From Eubacteriaceae bacterium (GTDB lineage: Bacteria > Bacillota > Clostridia > Lachnospirales > Lachnospiraceae), in the NCBI GenBank assembly GCA_910574915.1, contig CAJTCR010000005.1, forward strand, positions 62,001-126,000: a stretch of DNA of 64,000 nt, in the 5' to 3' direction. The notes beneath the pieces are model-generated. The model saw only the letters and a program-made list of their open reading frames with translations, was not told the origin of the DNA and ran no database searches. A program made the position numbers and the translations under genes. Positions 27,537 to 35,982 of this stretch are shown here, one piece after another. Within the stretch, counting starts at the first letter, position 1. The number at the start of each line of letters is the position of its first letter.

Positions 27537-30500
27537 TTATGCTTCCTCTTTTTTCATCCTGTCTAGTATCTCATCTGCCTGGTCAAATTTTTCCAGCCTG
27601 CGGTAAGAAAAGCCGTCGATTCTTTCATCAAACCCGCATACGCTGCGGTACGGGCAGTACCCGCAGGGCGTCTTGCCGGAAAGCTCATAAGGATTAACCG
27701 CGATCTCGCCATGCAGCATACGCAGTCCCAGCTCTGCGATTTTACGATTGACAAAATCCGAAATGTCCGCAAACTGCTCCTGCGTCGCCGCTTTTGAATT
27801 TTTCCGCAGCGTGCCGTCCTTATTTTCCGCAACCGGAAGGATCTTCGACGCAGACTGCATATGATGGTCCATCGCATGATAGACCTGCGGGTCAGCGTCT
27901 ACATAGCCGTCCAGCTTTAGCTTTGCAAATATCTGCTCGCGGATCTCCTCCTCGGACAGCTCTTCGTCCGTCTCCAAAAGCGGGTCATCAATATGGTAAT
28001 AAAAGATGCCTGCGGGCTTGACCTTTTTGCCCGGATGCTTTTCGCGCACCAGCTCTATCGCCGCATTCAAATAAACGACTAACTGTAGCTGCAATCCATG
28101 ATAGAGGTTTAACAACTGAAAGCTGGTATTGCCGGACTTATAGTCAATGACCCTGACATAGACCTCCTGTTCCCTTTCCCAGAGATCCATCCGGTCAATC
28201 CTGCCCCTTAAGCGCATCCGCTCTTCCTCGCTCAGCTTAAAATGAATCGCGTCCAGCCTGTCCACATACTGGAACGCCACCTCATAATTTTCCGGCACAA
28301 AGCTGCCGCTTCTGATCTGGCGCCCGAGCACGTCTACGGTTCGGCTTAACACCTTTTCCATCCGCCGCACAAGATACAGGTTGCGCTCGCCGTCTGCAAG
28401 CGCTGTATTTTTACAAGCCGCAATCGCCTGCTTGATCGCTTCTTTGGCATATTGCTGCTGTTTTTCAGGCGTAATCAAAAACCAGTCGTCCCCCGCCTGC
28501 TGCATCTGCCTGGCAAACCGTTCCAGCGCATCATGCAGGATACTTCCAAAATCGACCGGCTCAAATTCATTGATCTGCCGCCTGGCGAGCTGCAAACCGT
28601 ACTGCAAAAAATGCGCAAAGGCACATCCGGCAAAACGCTCTAAGCGTGTAACCGAGTTTTCCAGCACAAACCCATACAACTGGTGCGCAAGCGCCCTGCC
28701 AAGCGAGCTGTCTCGATGGACAAAAAACGCAGCCTGCAAATACTGCGGGACGAGCGCCGCCCACGGCTGATGCTGCAAATACCATGCATACAGCGCTTTC
28801 CACTCTTCAGACGCGTTTTGCTCCTTCGCCTTCTCAAGCCCGCTTAAAAAATACTGCATACTGCTCTTTGGCGTCGCGAGCACCTCTTCTTTCGGCGTCT
28901 TTACCGTAAGATCTGGAAACATTTTAAGCACCGTACCAATCAAATACGACCTGCGCCTTGTATTCCCTTCCTGCCCGGACTGGGAATAGGTCAAATACAG
29001 CCTTCTGGACGGCTTGGTCAGGTTTAAATACAGATAAAACTTCTGGATAAATGCCCGCTCCCTCGCAGTCGGCGCAAGCGTTAAATCAAATCCGGCAAGC
29101 TTTTCGCGCTCAAATTCAGACAGTATCCCACTGCCAGCCTCGTTTTTTGGAATTATGCCGTCGTTTACCCCGATAAAAAACAGCACCTTGATATGCTCTA
29201 ACCTCGTCCGCTCGATATCGCCGAACAGCACACGGTCAAAGCCCGGCGGAATAATGCCGACCTTAGAAGCTTCAAATCCGGCGTCCAGTATTTCCGCATA
29301 TTCGGTTCTCGTCACATGCTCCGTCCCCAGCAGCTCGGCGATCTTGTCAAACAAATCGATGACGATACCATAGATCTGCTCGTTCTCTTTTGCCTCCGCA
29401 AGCATTCCATCCGCCTCATACTGCTGCTTTTGCGCTGCAATCTGTTCTTCGACCGCAAGCTGCACGAGCAGCTCATACAATGCCGCCGTCATCTCAAGAA
29501 CCGTCGCGTTCTTTTTATGAAACACCTTATGAAATGGGGCAAACCTGCTGACAAACGCCTCCCGTGCTTCATTTAACAGGGCAAGCTCTGCCTCTTCCAG
29601 CCAGGACGCCGGACGCACCCAGCTTTTTTTCCACCTGCTAAAGCCGCGGATCCCAAAAGCAAGCAGATAATTTTCCAACAGATCCATCGTATCCTGATCT
29701 GTCCCGCTCAGCCCGCTTTTAAAAAACCGCATTACGCTTTCGTAGGAATAGTCTGCTGTCTCCATCTCCAAAATCGCGCGCACCAGCTCAATCAGCGGAT
29801 GGAACAAAATATTTTTTTTCTGGTCGATAAACAGCGGGATATCATACTGTTCAAAAATCTCTTCCGCATAATTTGCATAAGACGGCACATCCCCTGTCAC
29901 AACCGCGATATCTATATAGCGCAAATGCTCCTTCGACACCAGCCTTCGGATCTCTCCCGCCGCAAACCGCAGCTCATTTTTAGGCTGGAACAGGCAAAAG
30001 ATCTGGATCTGCGACTGCTGCCGCCGGTACTTTGCCGGGTTCCTGCGAAACAGGTTCTGTTCCAGATGAAAGATCGCCGGCGCATCCGCATACCGCTTGT
30101 CCTGCCCATGCCCAAGCAGCACCGGTTCGGCAATCTGTACCTGCTGCTTTTGTGCAATCTCCTGCAAAGACCAGACTGTTTTTTTGCTCAGATAAAACAA
30201 ATCCTGGATGTGCGGCTCTCCATAAACCGGCTCCCGCATATCCATCGTAAGCGCTACATGCACGCTTTCCGCCAGCGCGAGCAGCTCTTTTAAAAACGCA
30301 TTCTGCACCGGTGTAAATCCGGTAAATCCGTCCAGTACAACGACGCTGCCGCGCAGCATCTCTGATTCCGGCGCCGCCTTTGTCAAAAGGGTAATAATCT
30401 CATCCGCCGCCACATACTTGCCTTCCAAAAACTGCTGATAGCCGCGGTAAAGCGTTAAAATGTCCGTTATCTTATACCAGAGCGCATTTTTGCTCTCAAG

Positions 30501-30935
30501 CGTATCCTTTGCCTGCTCCAGATCTTCCGGTGTGACATAATACTGCGCAAGCTCCGAGATCAGTGACTTAAGTTCGCTGATATAGCCTGTCTTTCGGATG
30601 CTTCCGCCCAATAGCTGGAGATTTTTTTCCTCCGCTGCCGCCACCTTGCGCAGCACCAGGTTTTTTCCGGTCTCTTCCAGCACGACAAAGTCCATCATCC
30701 CAAGGTCGTCAAACACCCGGTACGCCAGCCGCTGAAAGCTTAACACGTCAATATTTAAAATGGAATGTGCCGGATGCCTGTTGACAAACTCTTTCTGTGT
30801 CTGCATTGTAAACTGCTCCGGCACGAGAAACAGGAAGTCCTTCTGCGGGTACTGTTTTGCCTTTTTTAATACATATTCGTAGAGCCAGGCAGATTTTCCG
30901 CTTCCAGAATTGCCAAAGATAAATTGCAGTGCCAT
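27537..30935 (-). CDS. addB: ATP-dependent helicase/nuclease subunit B
   Basis: A 1132-residue partner of AddA. The start at 30935 follows AAGGAG; extra upstream codons were not used. Walker A is GNSGSGKSAWLYEYVL near 10. The C-terminal RecB-type nuclease has VRVIDYKSGNTSF near 935. Iron-sulphur ligands are Cys in FAGCAFAHFLQYG near 775 and the C-terminal CGYCPYRSVCGF. All catalytic parts look intact. It begins the addB-addA-maf series. Confidence 0.97.
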   Translation of the reverse strand: MALQFIFGNSGSGKSAWLYEYVLKKAKQYPQKDFLFLVPEQFTMQTQKEFVNRHPAHSILNIDVLSFQRLAYRVFDDLGMMDFVVLEETGKNLVLRKVAAAEEKNLQLLGGSIRKTGYISELKSLISELAQYYVTPEDLEQAKDTLESKNALWYKITDILTLYRGYQQFLEGKYVAADEIITLLTKAAPESEMLRGSVVVLDGFTGFTPVQNAFLKELLALAESVHVALTMDMREPVYGEPHIQDLFYLSKKTVWSLQEIAQKQQVQIAEPVLLGHGQDKRYADAPAIFHLEQNLFRRNPAKYRRQQSQIQIFCLFQPKNELRFAAGEIRRLVSKEHLRYIDIAVVTGDVPSYANYAEEIFEQYDIPLFIDQKKNILFHPLIELVRAILEMETADYSYESVMRFFKSGLSGTDQDTMDLLENYLLAFGIRGFSRWKKSWVRPASWLEEAELALLNEAREAFVSRFAPFHKVFHKKNATVLEMTAALYELLVQLAVEEQIAAQKQQYEADGMLAEAKENEQIYGIVIDLFDKIAELLGTEHVTRTEYAEILDAGFEASKVGIIPPGFDRVLFGDIERTRLEHIKVLFFIGVNDGIIPKNEAGSGILSEFEREKLAGFDLTLAPTARERAFIQKFYLYLNLTKPSRRLYLTYSQSGQEGNTRRRSYLIGTVLKMFPDLTVKTPKEEVLATPKSSMQYFLSGLEKAKEQNASEEWKALYAWYLQHQPWAALVPQYLQAAFFVHRDSSLGRALAHQLYGFVLENSVTRLERFAGCAFAHFLQYGLQLARRQINEFEPVDFGSILHDALERFARQMQQAGDDWFLITPEKQQQYAKEAIKQAIAACKNTALADGERNLYLVRRMEKVLSRTVDVLGRQIRSGSFVPENYEVAFQYVDRLDAIHFKLSEEERMRLRGRIDRMDLWEREQEVYVRVIDYKSGNTSFQLLNLYHGLQLQLVVYLNAAIELVREKHPGKKVKPAGIFYYHIDDPLLETDEELSEEEIREQIFAKLKLDGYVDADPQVYHAMDHHMQSASKILPVAENKDGTLRKNSKAATQEQFADISDFVNRKIAELGLRMLHGEIAVNPYELSGKTPCGYCPYRSVCGFDERIDGFSYRRLEKFDQADEILDRMKKEEA

Positions 30936-30977
30936 GTTTTTCTCCTTGTTCATTCGTGATGGTGTCTATGTGTTGTG

Positions 30978-31093
30978 CGTTGTAAACATACAAATGCGAG
31001 ATATTCTCTATGGGATAGAATAACAGATTTGTGGTAAAAATACTACTGGATTTTATGGATTTCTTCTGAATTCTATGTTTGTATCACAATGTG
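30978..31093. repeat. 116-bp direct repeat, copy D1
   Basis: Identical to 32486-32601 except one base (31084 T, 32592 A). The ends are loosely inverted (GTTGTAAACATACAAA at left; GTTACAAACATAGAA reading inward from the right of copy D2), as in a small non-autonomous element. It contains no plausible gene. It lies just upstream of addB. Confidence 0.85.
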
Positions 31094-31239
31094 ACAACTT
31101 GGAATAAAGCGGCTGAATATCCAATCTTCTACTTTATATTACTTTCATATTTGCGATGCAAAAAATATTCTGTTTTCCTTTCGAATCTTTTACCACAAGA
31201 TTTGGATCATTGTAACACCAACTCAGATTCGAATCGATG

Positions 31240-31405
31240 CTAGAGCGTGTTTGAAAAATCATTCCTGCCATCTGCATTCCCCACTTTGCGTGATATTTTC
31301 GCCAAATTCAGGTTACATAGCCCGCTATGCGCCCTTCATTTGGCGCAAATCTCCCACAAATTGTGAAATACATCTGACAGAAAGCATTTTTCAAACACGC
31401 TCTAG
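31240..31405 (+). repeat. 166-bp palindromic element, copy C1
   Basis: Starts CTAGAGCGTGTTTGAAAAAT and ends with its exact complement. The interior is an imperfect full-length palindrome centred on CATAGCCCGCTATG. CTAG occurs at both ends, as expected for a 4-bp target duplication or for termini that include it. No coding capacity, so it is MITE-like. Its right CTAG is shared with the left edge of the hairpin repeat A3. Confidence 0.88.
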
Positions 31406-31739
31406 AGCGAACAAGTTTGAGTTACTTTGGTAAATTTTTACAAGAAGGGACGCCAGGAGAGAGGATAGGTACACTTTGGCGGCGGCAGTTCCAGAATGTT
31501 AAGAATTGCTAGGTATCTTGCTGTTACGCCCTGGCTGTGTCCGGTCGCGGCACCTAGTTCGCTGCCTGCTGGCAGCTAAAGGTGCCGCTTGGCTGCGCCC
31601 CTAGTTGTTTTGCAGAATACCAAGCAATTCTAAACATTCCTCCAAAGCCGCCGCCAAAGTGTACCTATCCTCTCTCCCGGCTGTTCTTCGCAAGTTCTGC
31701 CAAACGAGCCCGATATGGTTTGTTCGCTGTAGTACTAGA
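31402..31739 (+). repeat. Giant-hairpin repeat with flanks, copy A3
   Basis: The hairpin runs from GGGACGCC at 31447 to about 31690. Arms 31456-31486 and 31647-31677 are perfectly complementary over 31 bases. The core has the same CGGTCGCGGCACC and GGTGCCGCTTGGCTGCGCC as A1 and A2. The outer flank starts CTAGAGCGAACAAGTTTG and the right side carries TGTTCGCTGTAGTACTAG, so AGCGAACAA is inverted at the two edges between CTAG sites. This suggests the whole unit of about 330 bases is the mobile unit. Confidence 0.8.
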
Positions 31740-31873
31740 GCAACAAACGTATACAGCTCCATAAGCAGCATCGTTACCATCGTTAGAAATGCAAATTTCA
31801 ACAGCAACTTTATATCAAAGTCCTGTGAAAGTGGATTTAAATGATTAATTCCGTGGCTACCTGATAAATGCTA

Positions 31874-31902
31874 TTGCAATCAAAACTAAGATGTGCTATA
31901 TT
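31874..31902 (+). promoter_or_regulatory. Promoter of the antitoxin RNA
   Basis: TTGCAA, 17 bases, TATATT on the plus strand, converging on the small toxin gene. Confidence 0.75.
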
Positions 31903-31908
31903 ATAGAC

Positions 31909-32001
31909 ATAAAAGGAGCAACCGCCCACAAAGTGGTTGACCTCCCAAGTTTGCTACAAGCCTACCTGACCGACCAAGTACAAGGTAGGCTTATTTATTT
32001 T
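31909..32001 (+). ncRNA. Predicted type I antitoxin RNA
   Basis: About 93 bases from the predicted start to a strong terminator (AAGCCTACCT and AGGTAGGCTT arms, then ATTTATTTT). The RNA has a small internal stem (CAACC and GGTTG). It includes ACCTCCC at 31940-31946, complementary to the toxin's Shine-Dalgarno GGGAGGT. Its 3' end is complementary to the last codons and stop of the toxin mRNA. Convergent, 3'-overlapping layout is that of TxpA/RatA and Fst-type systems. Confidence 0.68.
31958..32001 (+). terminator. Terminator of the antitoxin RNA
   Basis: Ten-base perfect stem AAGCCTACCT / AGGTAGGCTT with a 15-base loop, followed by ATTTATTTT. Confidence 0.8.
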
Positions 32002-32090
32002 CGCTTGTTCGTCCTATCTATATAGGCAAGCAGTGCAATCAGGAAATTACCGCCCAAAAGCAACAGGCTTAATACTTCATATGTATCCAT
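31995..32090 (-). CDS. Holin-like type I toxin, 31 residues
   Basis: A miniprotein starting MDTYEVLSLLLLGG, with one membrane helix (LSLLLLGGNFLIALLAYI) and a charged end (DRTNKRK). It matches the short peptides annotated as putative holin-like toxins, which damage the membrane when overproduced. GGGAGGTGG lies seven bases before the ATG, but the leader also has CCTCCC at 32120-32125 that can pair with the GGGAGG, masking it. It has its own promoter (32159-32187) and a convergent RNA that could silence it. Confidence 0.75.
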   Translation of the reverse strand: MDTYEVLSLLLLGGNFLIALLAYIDRTNKRK

Positions 32091-32158
32091 CTGCACCACC
32101 TCCCTTCTTTTTCAAGTTAGGGAGGCTTACCACCTTGTAACACGATTACTCTTTTGAG

Positions 32159-32187
32159 ATTATAGCATATCTTTTAACACTCCTCAA
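32159..32187 (-). promoter_or_regulatory. Promoter of the holin-like toxin
   Basis: Minus strand TTGAGG, 17 bases, TATAAT, giving a leader of about 60 bases before the toxin ATG. Confidence 0.75.
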
Positions 32188-32282
32188 CAATATTTTGCTT
32201 GAAATACAAAAACGGTGCCAGAACCCTCTTGCTTTTGCAGATGCTAGCCCCTCTCTGGTTCGTTGAGAAATGCACTGGTCAA

Positions 32283-32448
32283 CTAGAGCGTGTTTGAAAA
32301 ATCATTCCTGCCATCTGCATTCCCCACTTTGCGTGATATTTGCGCCAAATTCAGGTTACATAGCCCGCTATGCGCCCTTCATTTGGCGCAAATCTCCCAC
32401 AAATTGTGAAATACATCTAGCAGAAAGCATTTTTCAAACACGCTCTAG
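32283..32448 (+). repeat. 166-bp palindromic element, copy C2
   Basis: Same length and orientation as C1 with only a handful of differences (for example TTTGCGCC for TTTTCGCC). Terminal 20 bases are exact inverted copies and CTAG is present at both ends. Confidence 0.88.
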
Positions 32449-32485
32449 CGTGCTGCGCTCCGCTCCCGGCTGGTTTTCTTTTGTT

Positions 32486-32601
32486 CGTTGTAAACATACA
32501 AATGCGAGATATTCTCTATGGGATAGAATAACAGATTTGTGGTAAAAATACTACTGGATTTTATGGATTTCTTCTGAATTCTATGTTTGTAACACAATGT
32601 G
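32486..32601. repeat. 116-bp direct repeat, copy D2
   Basis: Second copy of the element at 30978, 1508 bases away in the same orientation with one mismatch. Between C2 and A4. Confidence 0.85.
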
Positions 32602-32674
32602 TGTTGCCGTGGAGATGCCTTGAAGCTATGGCAGAAACCCGTCGTATTTCGTGCGATCCTGATGTCATTTTTTA

Positions 32675-32885
32675 CTAGAGCAAACAAATTTGGATTGCTT
32701 TGGTAGGTTTTTACAGGGAGGGACGCCGGGAGAGAGAATGTGCCTCCCCTGGCGGCGTCCGTTCCAGAATGCTAAGAATCCCTAAGCATTCTTCCAAAGC
32801 CGCCGCCAGGGGAGGCACATCCTCTCTCCCGGCTGCTTTTCGTAAATGCTACGAAACAAGCTTAATATGGTTTGGTTTTTCTACC
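32675..32885 (+). repeat. Giant-hairpin repeat lacking its core, copy A4
   Basis: Begins CTAGAGCAAACAAATTTG like A3. Arms 32726-32757 and 32801-32832 pair over 32 bases with one mismatch. They are joined by the inner AGAATGCTAAGAATCC... segment, and the GGCACC/GGTGCC core is missing. Right flank GGCTGCTTTTCGTAAATGCT and TATGGTTTG match A3. It ends near 32885. Confidence 0.8.
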
Positions 32886-33042
32886 ATGAACAAAATTTTG
32901 TCCATACAAAGAAACGGCAGCATTTAACTACTGCCGTTTCTTTATGTTTCTATATCGTCGGCACGTTCTTGCCTAACCGTATTACAGGCTTTTGGGTTAC
33001 GCTTTAACGTCTCGAACCGTCTGCCGAAACGTTTATGTATAT

Positions 33043-33615
33043 TTAGAATAGCTCTATAGAAAAATAAGCAGCATCAAGCTCGTCCTGGGTAATGCCGAGG
33101 TAACGGCGGGTGATTGTATAACTACTGTGATTATAGATTTCCATAATAATGGCAGGCGGAACCTTCTGGCTGATACAGGCGTGGTATCCCCAGGTCTTTC
33201 TGAGGCTATGACAGGAGATTTTGCCAGCTATGCCTAAGGCAGCTACTGCGGCATGGATAATCCGCCAGGCCTGGACGCGGGAGATCGCTTTATCGATTTT
33301 ACGGTTGCTGGAGAAGATAAACGCGCCTTTTCTATGCGGAAGGCAGGCGCGCAGGGCTGCGATTGCCTGATGGTTTAAGGCTATGGTGCGGGTTTTTCCG
33401 GTCTTCTTTTCTGTTACCGTTATGTGTGTATAGATTTCGTCTTTTTCTGCGTTATACACGTCCGACCATTTGAGGGCAAGCAGGTCGCTGATCCTTAGTA
33501 CCGTACATGCGCCCAGAACGATTAACGCATAATTGCGCAGTTTGCCGCGCTTTAAAAAGTAATCTGCGAGCTGCCGTAACTGTTTCTTATTCCTGATTGG
33601 TTCTGTGGTTGCCAT
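33043..33615 (-). CDS. Minimal tyrosine recombinase
   Basis: A 190-residue site-specific recombinase with only the catalytic domain. Catalytic residues: Arg in TVLRISDLLALKWSDV near 42, Lys region in VTEKKTGKTRTI, His-x-x-Arg in SCHSLRKTWGYHA near 140, and the Tyr nucleophile in ITRRYLGITQDEL near 175. The N-terminal arm- and core-binding domain of phage integrases is absent, as in FimB/FimE-type invertases. The start at 33615 is the first ATG after AAGGGGG; the spacing is long. It sits alone among repeats; no excisionase or phage genes are nearby. Confidence 0.85.
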   Translation of the reverse strand: MATTEPIRNKKQLRQLADYFLKRGKLRNYALIVLGACTVLRISDLLALKWSDVYNAEKDEIYTHITVTEKKTGKTRTIALNHQAIAALRACLPHRKGAFIFSSNRKIDKAISRVQAWRIIHAAVAALGIAGKISCHSLRKTWGYHACISQKVPPAIIMEIYNHSSYTITRRYLGITQDELDAAYFSIELF

Positions 33616-33953
33616 AATAATAATGAATCCCCCTTGTCTTATGATAAGCATTAGTATAGCTTATGATAAGGCTGGGGGACGTTGTAACATTTTAATGATT
33701 CTGATACCTTAGTCTAGCATTTCTTGTGTGTAGTTTCAAGTAGTTTTTAGCATTTCTGGTACAGAAAATTTTTCGGCATGGTTATTTTGCTGCTGGTAAA
33801 GATCACGTGTGCAAGATTCTCTCGTCATTTGGTATGGTACCCGCGAGCGTAATGTAACAATTTCATTATTATGTTACATCTTGTTATTTTTATTGGAAAC
33901 AGTATCTGTTTCTAATAAAAACCACTGGCAAAAGCCAAGAAATGGAGGAAAAA
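33616..33953. other. Intergenic region with small inverted repeats
   Basis: A 338-base gap between the recombinase and the zinc-ribbon gene. It contains ATGTAACA ... TGTTACAT at about 33855-33880, the hairpin GAAACAG-TAT-CTGTTTC near 33895-33912, and a repeated TAGCATTTCT. These could be operators or recombinase sites; no gene was seen. Confidence 0.5.
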
Positions 33954-34118
33954 ATGAAAACTATTTTTGAGACAACCTGGACATGTGATTATTGTGGCAA
34001 TCCTAATTTCCACTCTGACATTGTTTGCAGACACTGCGGCGCAGCAAAGCCTTCTCGCTATCAGAAAATATTGAGAGGGTGCAAGGCGAGGTTGATTGTG
34101 TTTAAACGCTTGTTCTAG
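33954..34118 (+). CDS. Zinc-ribbon miniprotein, 54 residues
   Basis: Starts after ATGGAGGAAAAA. Two knuckles, CDYC at residues 11-14 and CRHCG at 25-29, should bind one zinc ion as in rubredoxin-like ribbons. The C-terminal half is basic and hydrophobic (CKARLIVFKRLF). No partner is obvious. It lies between the recombinase and repeat C3. A DNA- or RNA-binding or protein-assembly role is possible but not shown. Confidence 0.65.
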   Translation: MKTIFETTWTCDYCGNPNFHSDIVCRHCGAAKPSRYQKILRGCKARLIVFKRLF

Positions 34119-34124
34119 TCTTGG

Positions 34125-34290
34125 CTAGAGCGTGTTTGAAAAATGCTTTCTGCCAGATGTATTTCACAATTTGTGGGAGATTTGCGCCAAATGAAGGGCG
34201 CATAGCGGGCTATGTAACCTGAATTTGGCGCAAATATCACGCAAAGTGGGGAATGCAGATGGCAGGAATGATTTTTCAAACACGCTCTAG
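34125..34290 (-). repeat. 166-bp palindromic element, copy C3 (inverted)
   Basis: Third copy, in reverse orientation relative to C1 and C2, again 166 bases with CTAG at both ends and near-identical sequence. It begins seven bases after the stop of the zinc-ribbon gene. Confidence 0.88.
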
Positions 34291-34356
34291 GAATGGCTAA
34301 GATGAATCGCTTAAAACTCGTAGATTACAAAAAACTACCAAGGAGTGAGAAGCAGA

Positions 34357-35523
34357 ATGAAGAAGTTATTAATATTATTTTTAATCTTATGTACAACTAT
34401 AAGTTTATATGCTTGTGCGTCAAATGATTCTGAGCCTGCTCAGTCAGAACTAGGACAAGTAGATGAGAGTACTGAACAGGCCGATAGTATTGTTTCTAGG
34501 GAAGACGATAATAGCCTAGACAGCTTGCCGGAACCACAAACTTTCAGTAATGAAGAAGATACCGCAGATGACTATTCATCTGATAGTTTAGAACCACCAA
34601 CTGATGAAATTCCAGATGATACTACGGATTCTAGCCCTATCGAGGATAACTCGCCTAAGCTGATTGTTATGACGCTTGATTGGAGCGCGTCTGTTTTTGG
34701 TAAAATAAATACTTATATTACTCGTATTAATCCTGAAACTGGCGAGCAACAGGTTGATGAACCGTTTTATGCAGAAGCCAATGCCGAATTCACGTATATA
34801 TTGCCAGGAGCACAAATTTTCACAACACGACGTCATTGGTTTAATAATGATTACACCAGATTTGCCGTCACAAAATGTTTTACTGAAACAAATGAATACC
34901 ATGCAGGCTGGTTAAACAAGGATGGTAGTTTCTTTGACGTTACAGAAAAATTAAACCTACAGTCACATGGAGATTTTGATGATCCCGTAGAATACAGAGC
35001 AGTTGGTTTTTCGGAAGACGGTCAATTTGTGTATACTGGTGGAAGGGAATATTTTTTCGTAACAGTGCCAGATGTTGCGATGAGAAATGTTTCCAAAGGT
35101 AGCCCGTATCCCCATGCAAATCCCGATGACTCATCAGAATTATATAATAGCTTATACTCTGATACGAACATTACAGATTGGATTGATGATAACACTTTTA
35201 TATCTTATGGACGCTATTCTGATGGTGTCTATCGGAGTACCATTGAAAAACTTGATTCTGGTGAAACGATAAAATATGTTCCGGGATCATCAAGACATCA
35301 CTGGAATGGTGTATTAAATCCAGATAAAAATATGATCGCTTTTATGTCAGAACCCATATCAGGTACTGGTAAACCAGAACTATTTATTATTCCAGTAGAT
35401 GGTGGAAATCCAACTAAAATTAATAGTTCTATTGAACTTTCTGATGGGTGGGAATGCGAAAAGGGCAGCCCTACTAATAGTCTGGACAATCCATATTACT
35501 CAGCGCTCATTGACTGGCAATAA
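34357..35523 (+). CDS. Lipoprotein with acidic linker and beta-propeller-like repeats
   Basis: A 388-residue secreted lipoprotein. The lipobox is ISLYAC with Cys near 20. Residues 24-95 are a Ser/Asp/Glu-rich linker (DSLPEPQTFSNEEDTADDYS). The rest has repeats like PD40/TolB propeller blades (VLNPDKNMIAFMSEP, then PELFIIPVDGGNPTKI). AAGGAG lies 11 bases before the ATG; a GTG at 34345 is an alternative. Codon use is more AT-rich than the flanking chromosome, consistent with acquisition. Role unknown. Confidence 0.7.
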   Translation: MKKLLILFLILCTTISLYACASNDSEPAQSELGQVDESTEQADSIVSREDDNSLDSLPEPQTFSNEEDTADDYSSDSLEPPTDEIPDDTTDSSPIEDNSPKLIVMTLDWSASVFGKINTYITRINPETGEQQVDEPFYAEANAEFTYILPGAQIFTTRRHWFNNDYTRFAVTKCFTETNEYHAGWLNKDGSFFDVTEKLNLQSHGDFDDPVEYRAVGFSEDGQFVYTGGREYFFVTVPDVAMRNVSKGSPYPHANPDDSSELYNSLYSDTNITDWIDDNTFISYGRYSDGVYRSTIEKLDSGETIKYVPGSSRHHWNGVLNPDKNMIAFMSEPISGTGKPELFIIPVDGGNPTKINSSIELSDGWECEKGSPTNSLDNPYYSALIDWQ

Positions 35524-35556
35524 TAAAAAATAATTATTAATATGGAGGAACTCATA

Positions 35557-35982
35557 ATGAAAAAGAAAAGAACATTGTTAAAATCAGTCACATCGGCAAT
35601 ATTAGCATTGGTGCTTACCCTGTCAGGAATATTTATCGCCCCGATTACAGTGCGGGCTGATGGATGGCCAGGGTATGCTCAGAATTTAACGCTAGGAGTA
35701 GCTGTTACTGGAACTGCGAAAGCTGGGGATTTTGAAGGAAGACTGGAGGACAACATCAGTTCTTATGAATATTATTGGAATGTCTATAAATTCACTATGC
35801 CACAAAAGGGGCTGCTTAATGTTTATTTAGAATCAGTAACTCCAGACTATTGTTATAGACGTGGTTCTTCTAGTGGATTAGCAATAATAAGTAATAAAAT
35901 TGGCTGGAGAATTCTATTATATTCTCCAGCTAAAAAACGGAGGTATGCCTATTATGAAAATACAGGGACAATGGACACATAA
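35557..35982 (+). CDS. Truncated exported protein
   Basis: 141 residues after GGAGG. A good signal peptide is present (SAILALVLTLSGIFIAP, cleavage near TVRA-DG). About 75 residues of a plausible domain follow (YYWNVYKFTMPQKGLLNVYL). The last 40 residues read through a hairpin (35903-35930, GCTGGAGAAT / ATTCTCCAGC) and into the next gene's ribosome binding site, so they are unlikely to be native. I think the gene lost its 3' part by deletion. Function unknown. Confidence 0.5.
   Translation: MKKKRTLLKSVTSAILALVLTLSGIFIAPITVRADGWPGYAQNLTLGVAVTGTAKAGDFEGRLEDNISSYEYYWNVYKFTMPQKGLLNVYLESVTPDYCYRRGSSSGLAIISNKIGWRILLYSPAKKRRYAYYENTGTMDT

Noticed and set aside
32445..32687. 80-codon minus-strand frame across repeat D2
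   Set aside because: Most of it is repeat D sequence shared with non-coding D1; no ribosome binding site.
30936..34340. CRISPR array or prophage
   Set aside because: The repeats are few, long and palindromic without regular unique spacers, and there are no phage structural, lysis-cassette or replication genes; the holin-like peptide is better explained as a type I toxin.
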